Source of the DNA: Patescibacteria group bacterium
GTDB taxonomy: Bacteria > Patescibacteriota > Saccharimonadia > Saccharimonadales > JAUPVS01
DNA length: 32,408 nucleotides
Direction of reading: 5' to 3'
Assembly (NCBI GenBank): GCA_030916945.1
Contig: JAUPVS010000011.1
Coordinates: forward strand, 1-32,408
Made by a program: the position numbers and the translations under genes. Shown in pieces: positions 8,359-16,337 of this stretch. The notes under the pieces are model-generated. The model was not told the DNA's origin and searched no databases. It saw nothing but the letters and a program-made list of their open reading frames with translations. Numbering within the stretch: the first letter of the stretch is position 1; every line of letters begins with the position of its first letter.

Positions 8359-9379
8359 CGGTGGCTTCCTGTTCAAGTTTGTCGAGTAGTTCGGTAGCGG
8401 TTTTTATACACTCGACCTTTACTTGGTCGAAGGGGCGACCGTCGGTGACTTTAAAACCGCTGGCATACTTGTGACCGCCACCGCCAAAGGCTTGCGCCAG
8501 ACTATTGGCAATACCCACACCGTAGTTGGCGCGGATCTTACCAGTTACCTTGCCGTCTTTGTAGACTTTAAAAGCAATGGCGATGTCGGTGTTTTCGGTT
8601 AGACGCATGTCGTCCATTACTAAAACGGACGGGTTGTAAATCGGGCTGTAGGTTTGAATTTCTTCCCAAGGAATGGTTACCGTGGCAATCCGGTCGTCGC
8701 TGTGATATTCGACGCGTTGCAGGAGTTCACCTTTGTAACGGGTAAGTTCGGGTGATTTGCGCATCAAATCACGGCGTAAAGCCTCGAGCTTAGCCAAGCT
8801 GACACCGGCTTCTACCAGTTCACCTATGATGTGAATACTGCGGGCGCCGGTGCCTTCGCTGGTTAGCCCCAGGCTATCGGACATAATTGAGGCGGCTAGC
8901 ATTTCCTTAGCGGTTTTATTCAAAGGCCACTGCAGTTGTTTAGACAGTTCATAGATTAGTTCGCCGGTAGCAACGACCGGGTGGTTGCATATAACCGTCG
9001 CGTAAGGGATACCGGCTTCGACGTTATGATGATCGAGCACGATGCAGGGTTTACTGGCAATTAACTGGCGTTGGTTGCTGGATTTTAACGACTCAAACAG
9101 GTCGTCGGTACTGGTGTCGACGATAATGCTGACATCAAACTGTTTGGGCAGTTCCTTATTTACTCGATCCCAGCCTGGTAGATGCTTAAGATGAGCTGGC
9201 ATATCAATACCGCAGTACAGATACGGTTCAAGACCAAGGTCGCCCATAATATGTTCCAAGGCTAGGGCGCTGGCTAGGCTGTCGCCGTCGGGATTGTCGG
9301 CCTGCAATATAACCACCGTACGGGCATTCTTAAGGCTCGTGGCAATTTGAGCAGCTTCGGGATACACAGGTGTCTTCAT
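8345..9379 (-). CDS. DHH/DHHA1 phosphoesterase (NrnA-like)
   Basis: 344 residues. N-terminal DHH domain motifs that bind two metal ions are visible: DNPDGDSLAS (residues 28-37), VDTSTDD and DHHN. The C-terminal DHHA1 motif is GGGGHKYASGF. Family members such as NrnA degrade nano-RNAs and dephosphorylate pAp; others cleave cyclic dinucleotides. The exact substrate is not set by sequence. The protein lacks membrane segments and PAS/GGDEF domains, so it is closer to NrnA than to GdpP. The ATG at 9379 lies 7 nt after TATACT and has no Shine-Dalgarno sequence. It overlaps cysS by 14 bp. Confidence 0.85.
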   Translation of the reverse strand: MKTPVYPEAAQIATSLKNARTVVILQADNPDGDSLASALALEHIMGDLGLEPYLYCGIDMPAHLKHLPGWDRVNKELPKQFDVSIIVDTSTDDLFESLKSSNQRQLIASKPCIVLDHHNVEAGIPYATVICNHPVVATGELIYELSKQLQWPLNKTAKEMLAASIMSDSLGLTSEGTGARSIHIIGELVEAGVSLAKLEALRRDLMRKSPELTRYKGELLQRVEYHSDDRIATVTIPWEEIQTYSPIYNPSVLVMDDMRLTENTDIAIAFKVYKDGKVTGKIRANYGVGIANSLAQAFGGGGHKYASGFKVTDGRPFDQVKVECIKTATELLDKLEQEATDETA

Positions 9380-9386
9380 TAGTTCT

Positions 9387-9392
9387 AGTATA
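9387..9392 (-). promoter_or_regulatory. -10 box TATACT for DHH-cysS
   Basis: TATACT followed by 7 nt and ATG, with no ribosome binding site. This is the tightest leaderless-type spacing in the window, shared with the vanY-like gene. Confidence 0.5.
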
Positions 9393-9405
9393 CCTTATCT
9401 GACGG

Positions 9406-10011
9406 CTACATGAGCTGCCGGCCGTCGAGGGCGCGGCTCAGAGTTAGCTGGTCGGCATACTCTAAGTCCAAGCCAATCGGTAGACCACGGGCCAGGCGGC
9501 TAATTTTAACGGCTCGGTCACCGAGTTGTTGCTGGATGTAGAGGGCGGTTGACTCCCCCTCTACGCTGGCGTTGGTGGCCAGGATGATTTCGGTAACCTT
9601 GTCTTCGTCGATACGCTTAACCAACTCACTAATATGTAGCTGTTCGGGGCCAATACCGTCGATTGGCGAAACCAGACCGCCCAGAACATGGTAGGTGCCC
9701 TTAAAGCTACCGGTTTTTTCTAACGCCACGATATCAAACGGCTCGGCGACGACGGCAATAATGGTTTTATCGCGTGACGCGTCGGTATACAGATCAGAAT
9801 ACTTCTGCCCCTTCTCGATTAAAGCAAACGTCTTGGGGCAGTAATCGATGTTGGCATGCAAATTGTCGAGTTTGGCGGCCAGCTGCTTGCTTTTGTCGGG
9901 AGCAGTTCTTAATAGATAGTAGGCGTAGCGCTCAGCCGTACGCGGACCGACCCCTGGCAACAAACCCAGGGCTTCAATCAGATCGTCTAAGGCTGGCGGC
10001 AGTATCTTCAT
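9406..10011 (-). CDS. recR: Recombination mediator RecR with a degenerate zinc finger
   Basis: 201 residues. RecR acts with RecO (or RecF) to load RecA on gapped DNA. The N-terminal helix-hairpin-helix LGLLPGVGPRTAERYA and the Toprim domain (AVVAEPFDIVALEKTGSFKG, then ATNASVEGESTALYI) are intact, and the C-terminal RLARGLPIGLDLEYAD stretch is typical. The four-cysteine zinc finger that normally sits between them is not: only C58 remains in YCPKTF, and the second CxxC is replaced by SDLY in YSDLYTDASRD. Length is normal. The ATG at 10011 follows the dispersed repeat; no Shine-Dalgarno sequence is visible. Confidence 0.9.
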   Translation of the reverse strand: MKILPPALDDLIEALGLLPGVGPRTAERYAYYLLRTAPDKSKQLAAKLDNLHANIDYCPKTFALIEKGQKYSDLYTDASRDKTIIAVVAEPFDIVALEKTGSFKGTYHVLGGLVSPIDGIGPEQLHISELVKRIDEDKVTEIILATNASVEGESTALYIQQQLGDRAVKISRLARGLPIGLDLEYADQLTLSRALDGRQLM

Positions 10012-10012
10012 T

Positions 10013-10044
10013 AAATCCTAATTTCTAAATTCGAAATTCTAAAG
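10013..10044. repeat. Dispersed AT-rich repeat between ybaB and recR
   Basis: The minus strand reads TTTAGAATTTCGAATTTAGA followed by AATTAGGATTT. The ybaB stop codon TAG lies inside the repeat. It closely matches the copy inside the YgjP-like gene at 28745-28781. Confidence 0.7.
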
Positions 10045-10332
10045 TCCGAGGTCGCCCAATGAGCCCATCAGGGGCTGCATCTTTTCGGCGGCAATTTTTT
10101 GGCTCTCGGCGATGGCTTCTTTTACGGCTTCTTCGATGTTGCGCTCTAACTCGCGAATATCATCAAGATCAACATAGTCCGGGTCGATGTGGATCTTCTT
10201 AATCTTTTGCTCGCCAGTAATTTCTACCTTAACAGCCCCGTCACCCTTTTCGACGGTAATAATCTGCTTTTGTAATTCTTTCTGAACTTTGCGGGCTTGC
10301 ATCAGCATCTTGGCTTGGTCAAATCGACTCAT
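10039..10332 (-). CDS. ybaB: YbaB/EbfC nucleoid-associated protein
   Basis: 97 residues, a small DNA-binding protein of the YbaB/EbfC family. It has the usual N-terminal helix (FDQAKMLMQARKVQKELQKQ), the strand GDGAVKVEITGEQKIKKIHIDPDYVD and a C-terminal helix with EEAVKEAIAESQKIAAEKM. The family is typically linked with dnaX and recR, as here. The start at ATG 10332 is set by AGGAGT 6-7 nt upstream; a longer frame from 10353 would start before that site. The stop lies in the dispersed repeat. Confidence 0.92.
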   Translation of the reverse strand: MSRFDQAKMLMQARKVQKELQKQIITVEKGDGAVKVEITGEQKIKKIHIDPDYVDLDDIRELERNIEEAVKEAIAESQKIAAEKMQPLMGSLGDLGL

Positions 10333-10355
10333 AATAACTCCTTCGTTATCCAATC

Positions 10356-10364
10356 ATTATAGCA
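10356..10364 (-). promoter_or_regulatory. Extended -10 promoter of ybaB
   Basis: The minus strand has TGCTATAAT, an extended -10 element, 23 nt before the ybaB ATG. Unlike most promoters here it leaves a leader with a good Shine-Dalgarno site. The repeat copy at 10364-10396 lies directly upstream. Confidence 0.6.
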
Positions 10365-10497
10365 AAATACTAAACACTAATCTCTAAATTCTAGACGGCT
10401 GTGATGGCAGGTCAGTCGCCGTGAGTCCTCGCTGCGCTGCGGAAGACACGGCTCCCTAACTGCCCCAAACCATAGCATTTAGAAATTAGAGTTTAAC
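10364..10497. repeat. MITE-like composite: two inverted repeat copies around a GC-rich hairpin
   Basis: The left copy (TAAACACTAATCTCTAAATT from 10371) and the reverse complement of the right copy (TAAACTCTAATTTCTAAATG, from 10496 downward) match at 20 of 23 positions. Between them is about 80 bp of GC-rich DNA with a hairpin whose outer arms are GCCGTG (10418-10423) and CACGGC (10447-10452). No gene is seen here. The element fills the gap between the GT-C-like gene and ybaB. Confidence 0.55.
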
Positions 10498-10499
10498 TA

Positions 10500-11684
10500 T
10501 TATGGTGATTTATTAAAGACTGCCTTGGTGGCAGGTGTGCGTGGCCAGGCAATAAAGTAGCTACGTAAGTTGTAGGTGCAGGCTAAGGCAACTACAAACG
10601 ATACAATCGATACTCCCACGATACGTGCTAAGGGGTTACGTGGGAACACGGTGAACCATTGTTGCAGGAATAGAGCGACGCCGGCGGTGATGACTACGAA
10701 CATCAATGGCATGGCAACGGCCAGCGCAATCCAGCCATTAAAGATAGCCAAGACAAAGCCAAGCAAGATTATGATTATGACAGCCCGGACGCGGTCTAAT
10801 AAACGATAGTAGTTAAGGACGAACAAGCCTAATACCGCCATGACCAGGCTAAAGACATCAAACATTGGTGTGCGTCCCAACCAGTAAACCGGCAGGGCTG
10901 GTCCGCGCAAAGCGATCCAAACCGGTATGTGCCATAAATTGGACCAGAACAAGCCAATATTGAATCTAGACGGTATGTACAGCCAGTCGCGAATCAGTAT
11001 AGGATTTAGTACAAAACTGTAAACTAGCGGTGCCAGACCAATCATGACGCTAACAACCGTAAGAGCAGCTAGCCCGCGCGGTATCGAGGCTAACTCGCTT
11101 AAGACCACCTTGCGTTGCCAAACTAGCATAGGGATAATCAGCCAGGCCAGGCCTGGTACATACAGACTGCAGCCTAGAATGACGATGCTAGCTAGGATGG
11201 TTCGGATACGCGGGGCATTAACCGATTTGAGTCGAACGCCAACCCAGAGTAGGCCAATGGTGGTGGCGTACATAATTTCCGGTGTACCCAGGCGGGCAAA
11301 ATGCAAAAACCAGGCCGAACACAAAAAGAGCGCTCCACCCAATAAGGCGACGCGCCGGCTGTACCAGTTACGGATGATATCAAAGAAGACTACAATGACG
11401 GCCAAACCCCACAAGGCGCTAACCGTCCGCATCCAAAAAGCTCCGCTGTGGCCCAAGCTTATCAGGGCGTATTGCATTAGCTTATGGGGCAAGAATAAGG
11501 GGTTTTCCAGAATCTTACGGAAAGAATTGGCGTTGGCACGGGCGGCTAGTTCTGGGCTGCTAAAGCCTGGCACCAGTGTGCCAAGTTGATACCACAGAAC
11601 CATTACTACAAAACCGGCAATCAGTACGAATACCAAAGCCTGTCGCCAATAGTCCCCCACCAACTTACTCAAATGCTTGCTCAT
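10500..11684 (-). CDS. GT-C-like (PMT/ArnT-type) membrane glycosyltransferase
   Basis: 394 residues with about ten hydrophobic helices. The N-terminal segment, a helix followed by a loop and then SAWFLHFARLGTPEIMY, resembles the periplasmic-loop region of dolichyl-phosphate-mannose-type (PMT_2/ArnT) glycosyltransferases, which use polyprenyl-phosphate sugars. The acidic pair typical of the first external loop is only weakly recognisable (SSPELAARAN). It could instead be a non-catalytic membrane protein of the same superfamily. The ATG at 11684 follows an extended -10 box by 10 nt. It is transcribed in the same direction as dnaB, 23 bp downstream of it. Confidence 0.65.
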   Translation of the reverse strand: MSKHLSKLVGDYWRQALVFVLIAGFVVMVLWYQLGTLVPGFSSPELAARANANSFRKILENPLFLPHKLMQYALISLGHSGAFWMRTVSALWGLAVIVVFFDIIRNWYSRRVALLGGALFLCSAWFLHFARLGTPEIMYATTIGLLWVGVRLKSVNAPRIRTILASIVILGCSLYVPGLAWLIIPMLVWQRKVVLSELASIPRGLAALTVVSVMIGLAPLVYSFVLNPILIRDWLYIPSRFNIGLFWSNLWHIPVWIALRGPALPVYWLGRTPMFDVFSLVMAVLGLFVLNYYRLLDRVRAVIIIILLGFVLAIFNGWIALAVAMPLMFVVITAGVALFLQQWFTVFPRNPLARIVGVSIVSFVVALACTYNLRSYFIAWPRTPATKAVFNKSP

Positions 11685-11694
11685 GCTTATGCCT

Positions 11695-11703
11695 AGTATA
11701 GCA
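11695..11703 (-). promoter_or_regulatory. Extended -10 box TGCTATACT
   Basis: Lies directly after the dnaB stop codon and 10 nt before the ATG of the GT-C-like gene. There is no Shine-Dalgarno sequence. The downstream AGGCATAAG resembles the AAGCATAAG after the TATACT box at 3605-3610. Confidence 0.5.
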
Positions 11704-11707
11704 TTAT

Positions 11708-13078
11708 TTAGTCGCGGAAAGGCTGGTCATGCTTGGTGTCGAGTGAGCTGATGCGCTGTTTTTCGCGGTCAAAGTACAGTTCGACATTACCAACCGGTCC
11801 GTTACGGTGTTTTTTGATCATAACGTCCATAATATTAGCCCGATCGGTTTCGGGGTTATAGTAGTCTTCGCGGTATAGGAAGGCCACCACGTCGGCATCT
11901 TGTTCGATCGAACCCGATTCACGCAGGTCAGATAGCTGAGGGTGTGGTGGTGTGCGGCTTTCGACCGAACGACTTAACTGGCTGAGGGCAATAACCGGTA
12001 CATTTAACTCGCGAGCAATCCCTTTAAGACCACGTGATATTTCGGAAATTTCTTGGACCCGATTAGATTCGCCGCCAAAACGCGAGCCGCCGCTCATCAA
12101 CTGCAGGTAGTCGACAATTACCAAGCCGAGTGGATGTTGGTGCGCCTCACGTCGGGCTTTGGTGCGCATTTCGCTAACTGTAATGCCAGGAGTGTCATCG
12201 ATGTATATCTTGGCCTCGCTAAGGGTTCCCATGGCGTGGCCAATCTTTTCAAAATCACTATCCGATAAGTTACCGGTTCTTAAGGCCCAGGCGTCAACAC
12301 CCGATTCGCGAGCCAGCATACGATCAACCAGTTGTTCCTTACCCATCTCGAGGCTAAAGATCAGCACCGCTTCTTGGGCTGTGACGGCGACGTTATGGGC
12401 CAGGTTCAACATAAAGGCGGTTTTACCCATAGACGGGCGGGCGGCAATAATAAACAAGTCAGATCGCTGCAGGCCAGCCAGCTTGGCATCAAGATCTTTA
12501 TAGCCGGTTGGTACGCCGCGCAGTTTGCCCTTATCTTTATGTAGTTCGTCGAGTCGCTCAAAACTGTCGGCCAGAATGTTTTCGATACTGGCGATGTCCT
12601 GCTGGACATGTTGTTGGCTAACCTCAAACAGCTTGGTCTCGGCTTCTTCGATTAATTCTTGCAGGTCTTTGGCTTCATCGTAGCCCAGGCCAACAATGTC
12701 TTGCGAAGCTTTAATAAGACGGCGTCGCAACGACTTTTGGGCGACAATTTGGGCGTACTGCTCAACATGGGCGGCGGTTGGCACAAAGTTAGTTAGCTCA
12801 GTTAGGTAAGATGCACCGCCAACGGCCTCTAAAAAGCCGGTGGCCTTAAGCTGGTCGGACAGGGTTAGAACATCGATGGGACTGTGTTGTTCGTTGAGCT
12901 TACTGATCGCTTCGAATATGCGGCGGTGACGCTCCTCATAAAAGTCTTCGGCTCGAATGGTGTCGGCGACTTTTACCAAGGCATCACTGTCAATCAGGAT
13001 GGCACCCAATAAGCTGGCTTCGGCCTCACTGTTTTGAGGTGGAATGGTTATCTTGCTATTTAGTCCCTCGGGTTGCAT
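11708..13078 (-). CDS. dnaB: Replicative DNA helicase DnaB
   Basis: 456 residues. The N-terminal helical domain starts at PPQNSEAEASLLGAILID (residues 12-29), the usual DnaB opening. The RecA-like C-terminal motor has Walker A ARPSMGKTA, Walker B LVIVDYLQLM and the ALSQLSRSVE and SDLRESGSIEQDADVV motifs. It unwinds DNA at the replication fork and binds primase through its N-terminal domain. It starts 5 bp after dnaX and is probably in the same transcript; a TAGAAT box at the end of dnaX may provide an additional start. No intein is present. Length is normal. Confidence 0.96.
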   Translation of the reverse strand: MQPEGLNSKITIPPQNSEAEASLLGAILIDSDALVKVADTIRAEDFYEERHRRIFEAISKLNEQHSPIDVLTLSDQLKATGFLEAVGGASYLTELTNFVPTAAHVEQYAQIVAQKSLRRRLIKASQDIVGLGYDEAKDLQELIEEAETKLFEVSQQHVQQDIASIENILADSFERLDELHKDKGKLRGVPTGYKDLDAKLAGLQRSDLFIIAARPSMGKTAFMLNLAHNVAVTAQEAVLIFSLEMGKEQLVDRMLARESGVDAWALRTGNLSDSDFEKIGHAMGTLSEAKIYIDDTPGITVSEMRTKARREAHQHPLGLVIVDYLQLMSGGSRFGGESNRVQEISEISRGLKGIARELNVPVIALSQLSRSVESRTPPHPQLSDLRESGSIEQDADVVAFLYREDYYNPETDRANIMDVMIKKHRNGPVGNVELYFDREKQRISSLDTKHDQPFRD

Positions 13079-13083
13079 GGTAT

Positions 13084-14550
13084 CTATGATTCTAGCACTT
13101 CAGCGGCGCCAAAAATATTGCTTATGGTCTGGAGCGAGTCAGTTGTAGTCGGCTGATCGGCGGCTTTTGGTGGCGGTGATGGAGTTTTAGACGCTTCGAC
13201 AACACAGCTGACTGCCACCGGCTTGCCGAGCTGGGCGCTCAAAAGCTCGGTTACGATCTGTTTATTCTTGGCTTCGTTAAGGCGTTTCTGATGGAAAGCG
13301 AACTGGCAATGCAAAACAACACCATCTTCCGTCTCGCTGGGCTGAGCCATGCGCAGGACGCCGTACAGCGTGTTGTACTTTGCTTTAACAGCCTGTAGAA
13401 CCTGCCCCCACGCCTTGCTTAAGTCGTCAGTTACCTGCACCGGCTCAACTTCTTTGGTATTTAGAGCTTCGGATTTAGGTTTTTCGACTATTGCCTTCGG
13501 TGCCGCCACCTCTGTCTTTTTAACTTCAGGTTTAGCCATCGTTTCTTTAGTATTTAGAGTTTCGGATTTAGAATTTCCAGTACTAGAATTTCCAGTACTT
13601 AAGTTGATTCCTAGCAACACCACTTCCAGTTTAAGCGCTGGGTCGCTGCTGGCTGACACCTCGATAAGCTCATTTAAAAGCCCAGTCATAACTACTGGTT
13701 GGGTCGCTGAACCGCTCAAAAGTTGCTGGCGGACAGCTTGCATGAGCTGCTTGGCTAGCAAACTTGGTTCGTAGCCATGTTGGGCGGCATCTTCTAGGGT
13801 TTCGATAATTGTTTTGGGAGTTCCCGAAAGAGTTGCCTGCAAAAGTGCCTCGACAATGGTATTAGGAGCAATACCGAGCATGTCACGGACATCGTCGGCC
13901 TCGATTGGTCGACCCAGACTACTAACCTGGTCTAGCAGTCCAATGCTATCCCTAAAACTGCCGTCACCGTGCTCGGCAATCAGTTCCAATGCCTCGTCGC
14001 TAATCGTCAACTTCTCTTGTTGGGCAATCATGCGCAAGTGCTCAACGGCTTGAGTGGGCTCAATCGACTTAAAGTGGAAGCGTTGGGTGCGGCTAATAAT
14101 AGTTTCGGGCAGCTTGTGGGCTTCGGTGGTGGCTAAGATGAAGATGACATGAGCTGGCGGTTCTTCCAGAGTTTTGAGCAAGGCATTAAAAGCCTCTTTG
14201 GTGAGCATGTGGACTTCGTCAATAATGTATATCTTGTACTTGGCGCTGGTGGGGGCAATGTGAACCTTGTCGCGCAGGTCACGAATTTCGTCGATACGCC
14301 GGTTGCTGGCAGCGTCAATCTCAATAATATCGATGTGCGGTGTGTCTGATCCATAATCTAGACCATTGATTTCGTGGGCTAAAATTCGGGCGATACTGGT
14401 CTTGCCAACCCCGCGCGGGCCGGTAAACAGATAGGCGTGACTAATGCTACCCTTTTTGATGGCATTTTGCAGGGTGGTAATAATATGTTCCTGGCCGACA
14501 ATTTCGGACAGACTCTTAGAACGGTATTTTCGGTATAAAGCTTGGCCCAT
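13084..14550 (-). CDS. dnaX: DNA polymerase III subunit gamma/tau, without the zinc module
   Basis: 488 residues, the clamp-loader ATPase. It has Walker A GPRGVGKTS (44-52), Walker B IYIIDEVHML, sensor 1 ILATTEAHKLP and the arginine finger region SRTQRF. The four-cysteine zinc-binding module that usually lies between Walker A and DIIEIDAASN is missing: residues 60-72 are only a short linker. A low-complexity linker at about 315-370 carries two in-frame copies of the dispersed repeat (KSETLNTKE at 328-336 and KSEALNTKE at 359-367) and a tandem STGNS. A C-terminal tau-like domain follows. The ATG at 14550 lies 9 nt after TATACT. Confidence 0.95.
   Translation of the reverse strand: MGQALYRKYRSKSLSEIVGQEHIITTLQNAIKKGSISHAYLFTGPRGVGKTSIARILAHEINGLDYGSDTPHIDIIEIDAASNRRIDEIRDLRDKVHIAPTSAKYKIYIIDEVHMLTKEAFNALLKTLEEPPAHVIFILATTEAHKLPETIISRTQRFHFKSIEPTQAVEHLRMIAQQEKLTISDEALELIAEHGDGSFRDSIGLLDQVSSLGRPIEADDVRDMLGIAPNTIVEALLQATLSGTPKTIIETLEDAAQHGYEPSLLAKQLMQAVRQQLLSGSATQPVVMTGLLNELIEVSASSDPALKLEVVLLGINLSTGNSSTGNSKSETLNTKETMAKPEVKKTEVAAPKAIVEKPKSEALNTKEVEPVQVTDDLSKAWGQVLQAVKAKYNTLYGVLRMAQPSETEDGVVLHCQFAFHQKRLNEAKNKQIVTELLSAQLGKPVAVSCVVEASKTPSPPPKAADQPTTTDSLQTISNIFGAAEVLES
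13089..13097 (-). promoter_or_regulatory. Possible internal promoter of dnaB (TGCTAGAAT)
   Basis: An extended -10 element within the last codons of dnaX, 10 nt before the dnaB ATG. It fits the leaderless pattern of the window, but it overlaps coding sequence and could be chance. Confidence 0.35.
13453..13485. repeat. Dispersed repeat copy inside dnaX (encodes KSEALNTK)
   Basis: The plus strand reads TATTTAGAGCTTCGGATTTA, matching the intergenic repeat in the same phase as the second dnaX copy. It lies in the low-complexity linker and keeps the reading frame. Confidence 0.6.
13546..13595. repeat. Dispersed repeat copy inside dnaX (encodes KSETLNTK) with a 15-bp tandem
   Basis: The plus strand reads TATTTAGAGTTTCGGATTTA, followed by two direct copies of AGAATTTCCAGTACT (15 bp). 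Together they encode STGNSSTGNSKSETLNTKE in dnaX. Confidence 0.65.
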
Positions 14551-14559
14551 AGTACCTAT

Positions 14560-14565
14560 AGTATA
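14560..14565 (-). promoter_or_regulatory. -10 box TATACT for dnaX
   Basis: TATACT followed by 9 nt and ATG, without a Shine-Dalgarno sequence. Its upstream half overlaps a repeat copy, so the repeat supplies part of the promoter region. Confidence 0.5.
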
Positions 14566-14598
14566 AATCCTAAGTACTAATATCTAAATTCTAAAACG
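14564..14598. repeat. Dispersed repeat between dnaX and its upstream gene
   Basis: The plus strand reads AAATCCTAAGTACTAATATC and then TAAATTCTAAAACG. It is the same family as 10364-10396 and 25961-25990. Confidence 0.6.
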
Positions 14599-14605
14599 TT
14601 GTAGT

Positions 14606-15112
14606 TTAGAGAGCGGCTTCGAGGGCGGCCCACTCAGCACCGTCTTCTTCGGGAACGTTAACGCTGACTTGATCACCTGGCTTGGCTTTAAAGTAAGTAA
14701 CGCTGGCTAACAGTACGCGGTATTCGGTGTCGCCAACCTTAACAAAGTAGTGACCATCTTTCTGTTCGAGTACGCCAACCAGTTGTTTGCGCGGAATTGG
14801 GCCAATCTGCTTGTAAAGAAAGGCACCGTCGTCGGCAATGGTCAGTTTTAAGATGTCACCCTGGACTAGTTTGGATTTAGAAGCATAGTTAGCCGGTACT
14901 GGGTAGGTCTTGCCGTCGCTGCCGACCATATTTTGGCCGTCAAAGACACCTTCGATGACCTTACCGAGGTTATCTTCTACGGTCGAGGCGGTAACAACCG
15001 GGTCATCACCGACAACGCTAACAAGCAGCTCTTTAGCGGCTGCCAGGTTAGTTTCGGCTTCTTGGATGAGTGCCCTGAGGCGTTTGATTTGTTTATCTGC
15101 TATGTCTGCCAT
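14606..15112 (-). CDS. Conserved protein of unknown function with coiled-coil start
   Basis: 168 residues; I do not recognise a named family. Residues 1-35 (IKRLRALIQEAETNLAAAKELL) form a helix suited to a coiled coil. The rest is predicted beta-rich: EGVFDGQNMVGSDGKTYPVP, KLVQGDILKLTI, RKQLVGVLEQKDGHYFVKVG and KPGDQVSVNVPEED, which recalls small beta-barrel or OB-like domains. There is no signal peptide or membrane segment, and no cysteine. It lies upstream of dnaX in the same direction, separated by a repeat and a dnaX promoter. A nucleic-acid-binding role is possible from fold style and neighbours only. Confidence 0.7.
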   Translation of the reverse strand: MADIADKQIKRLRALIQEAETNLAAAKELLVSVVGDDPVVTASTVEDNLGKVIEGVFDGQNMVGSDGKTYPVPANYASKSKLVQGDILKLTIADDGAFLYKQIGPIPRKQLVGVLEQKDGHYFVKVGDTEYRVLLASVTYFKAKPGDQVSVNVPEEDGAEWAALEAAL

Positions 15113-15231
15113 ATTTGGCCCCCGGGCTACTTCTGTCTTTGTTTACCTACACTTTATGCCCTCAAGCTACCATGTTTAGAATGCCAAGTCAAAATTAGGG
15201 GCTGGTATTCTGTGGAAAAGTAACCATGTAG

Positions 15232-15260
15232 TTGACGCTCAAGCTTAAATTGTTTACGCT
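15232..15260 (+). promoter_or_regulatory. Promoter TTGACG-N17-TACGCT
   Basis: -35 at 15232-15237 and -10 at 15255-15260, 17 bp apart, upstream of the gene at 15285. A Shine-Dalgarno AAGGAA lies about 8 nt before that gene's ATG. Confidence 0.5.
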
Positions 15261-15284
15261 ACGTTTAATAATAAGGAACAAAAA

Positions 15285-15851
15285 ATGCCAAAACAAACCT
15301 CTAACCGTAAATCTAATAAGACTGTAGTCCGTAGTACTAAAAGATCCTTCAAGAAATGGCAAGTGGGCCTGGTAGCCGTAGTCGTACTGGCTATCGTGGG
15401 CGGTTTAGGTACTTTTATCTATACCCAGCAGCAGAAGAAGGATATTCAGGCCAAGGCAGCGGCTTTTGTGCTTAGAGACTCGGATTACGCGTACGCTAAG
15501 AACGACGTTAACCATAACCTCAATAATCTTCGCCTAGCTGTATGTAAAACCGGTGCCCATGATGTACGTTTTATGGGCTCGATAACTGATAGTGAATGGA
15601 ACGGCTTCACACAATATCAAAGAGACAGGGCTACTCTTACTGCTTTGAGTGCTAAGTCTAGTAACCCCGTAAATGCCGCAGACGTAACCGCTCGTGACGC
15701 TTACGCCTGGTCAAGATATGGTTGGCATCGGTTTAATAGTGTAACCATTAGAACCAGTAACGATTTTCCCTGGGTTAAGGGGAGGTTTACGATTCCCGGT
15801 ATAAACAGACAGTCAGTATATATACACCGAAACTTCATACCATACTGCTAA
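15285..15851 (+). CDS. Membrane-anchored protein of unknown function
   Basis: 188 residues. A strongly basic N-terminus (residues 1-24) is followed by one hydrophobic helix (about 25-46) ending in FIYTQQQ, so the remaining 140 residues are expected outside the cell. The outer part is rich in Tyr, Arg and Asn and has only two cysteines, one in LAVCKTGAHD and one as the final residue (FIPYC), which could form a disulfide. No known domain is recognised. The gene stands alone: it has its own promoter, an AAGGAA site before the ATG, and is followed by a strong terminator shared with rplL. Confidence 0.75.
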   Translation: MPKQTSNRKSNKTVVRSTKRSFKKWQVGLVAVVVLAIVGGLGTFIYTQQQKKDIQAKAAAFVLRDSDYAYAKNDVNHNLNNLRLAVCKTGAHDVRFMGSITDSEWNGFTQYQRDRATLTALSAKSSNPVNAADVTARDAYAWSRYGWHRFNSVTIRTSNDFPWVKGRFTIPGINRQSVYIHRNFIPYC

Positions 15852-15866
15852 ATTACTGAGATATTA

Positions 15867-15892
15867 AAAAGAGCCCGCTAGAGGGCTCTTTT
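15867..15892. terminator. Bidirectional intrinsic terminator
   Basis: Perfect 10-bp stem AAAAGAGCCC (15867-15876) and GGGCTCTTTT (15883-15892) with loop GCTAGA. A and T runs flank both sides, so it can end both the gene at 15285 and the rplJ-rplL transcript. Confidence 0.9.
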
Positions 15893-15913
15893 GGTTTTAG
15901 AAGAAATTAGTTG

Positions 15914-16321
15914 TTAGGCCAATTCGACTGTGGCGCCAGCTTCTTCCAAAGCTTTCTTGGCGTTGTCGGCGTCTTCTTTTTTAGCCTTTTCGAGGACGGT
16001 CTTAGGAGCACCGTCAACGATTGCCTTGGCTTCACCTAAGCCTAAGCCGGTGATGTCCTTAACAGCCTTAATAACAGCTACCTTTTGAGCGCCGGCGTCT
16101 TTAAGAACAACATCGTATTCGCTCTTAGCTTCTTCGGCAGGTGCAGCATCGCCGCCAGCTGGTGCAGCCATGGCTACAGCTGGAGCAGCAGCGCTAACGC
16201 CCCAATACTCTTCTAGGAACTTTACGAACTTGCTAATTTCTAGAGCTGACATCTTGTCGAGTTCAGCAACTAGTTTTTCGAACTCTTTAGGAGTTTCAAC
16301 TTTCTTGTCTTCGTCTGCCAT
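15914..16321 (-). CDS. rplL: 50S ribosomal protein L7/L12
   Basis: 135 residues. The N-terminal dimerisation helices ([17 protein letters not shown]), the Ala-rich hinge ([21 protein letters not shown]) and the C-terminal domain ([32 protein letters not shown]) are all present. It forms the stalk that recruits translation factors. The hinge is somewhat long, with an extra acidic stretch. AAGGAG lies 7 nt before the ATG. It follows rplJ by 16 bp in the same transcript, which ends at the terminator at 15867-15892. Confidence 0.97.
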   Translation of the reverse strand: MADEDKKVETPKEFEKLVAELDKMSALEISKFVKFLEEYWGVSAAAPAVAMAAPAGGDAAPAEEAKSEYDVVLKDAGAQKVAVIKAVKDITGLGLGEAKAIVDGAPKTVLEKAKKEDADNAKKALEEAGATVELA

Positions 16322-16337
16322 CTTTTTTCTCCTTAAT

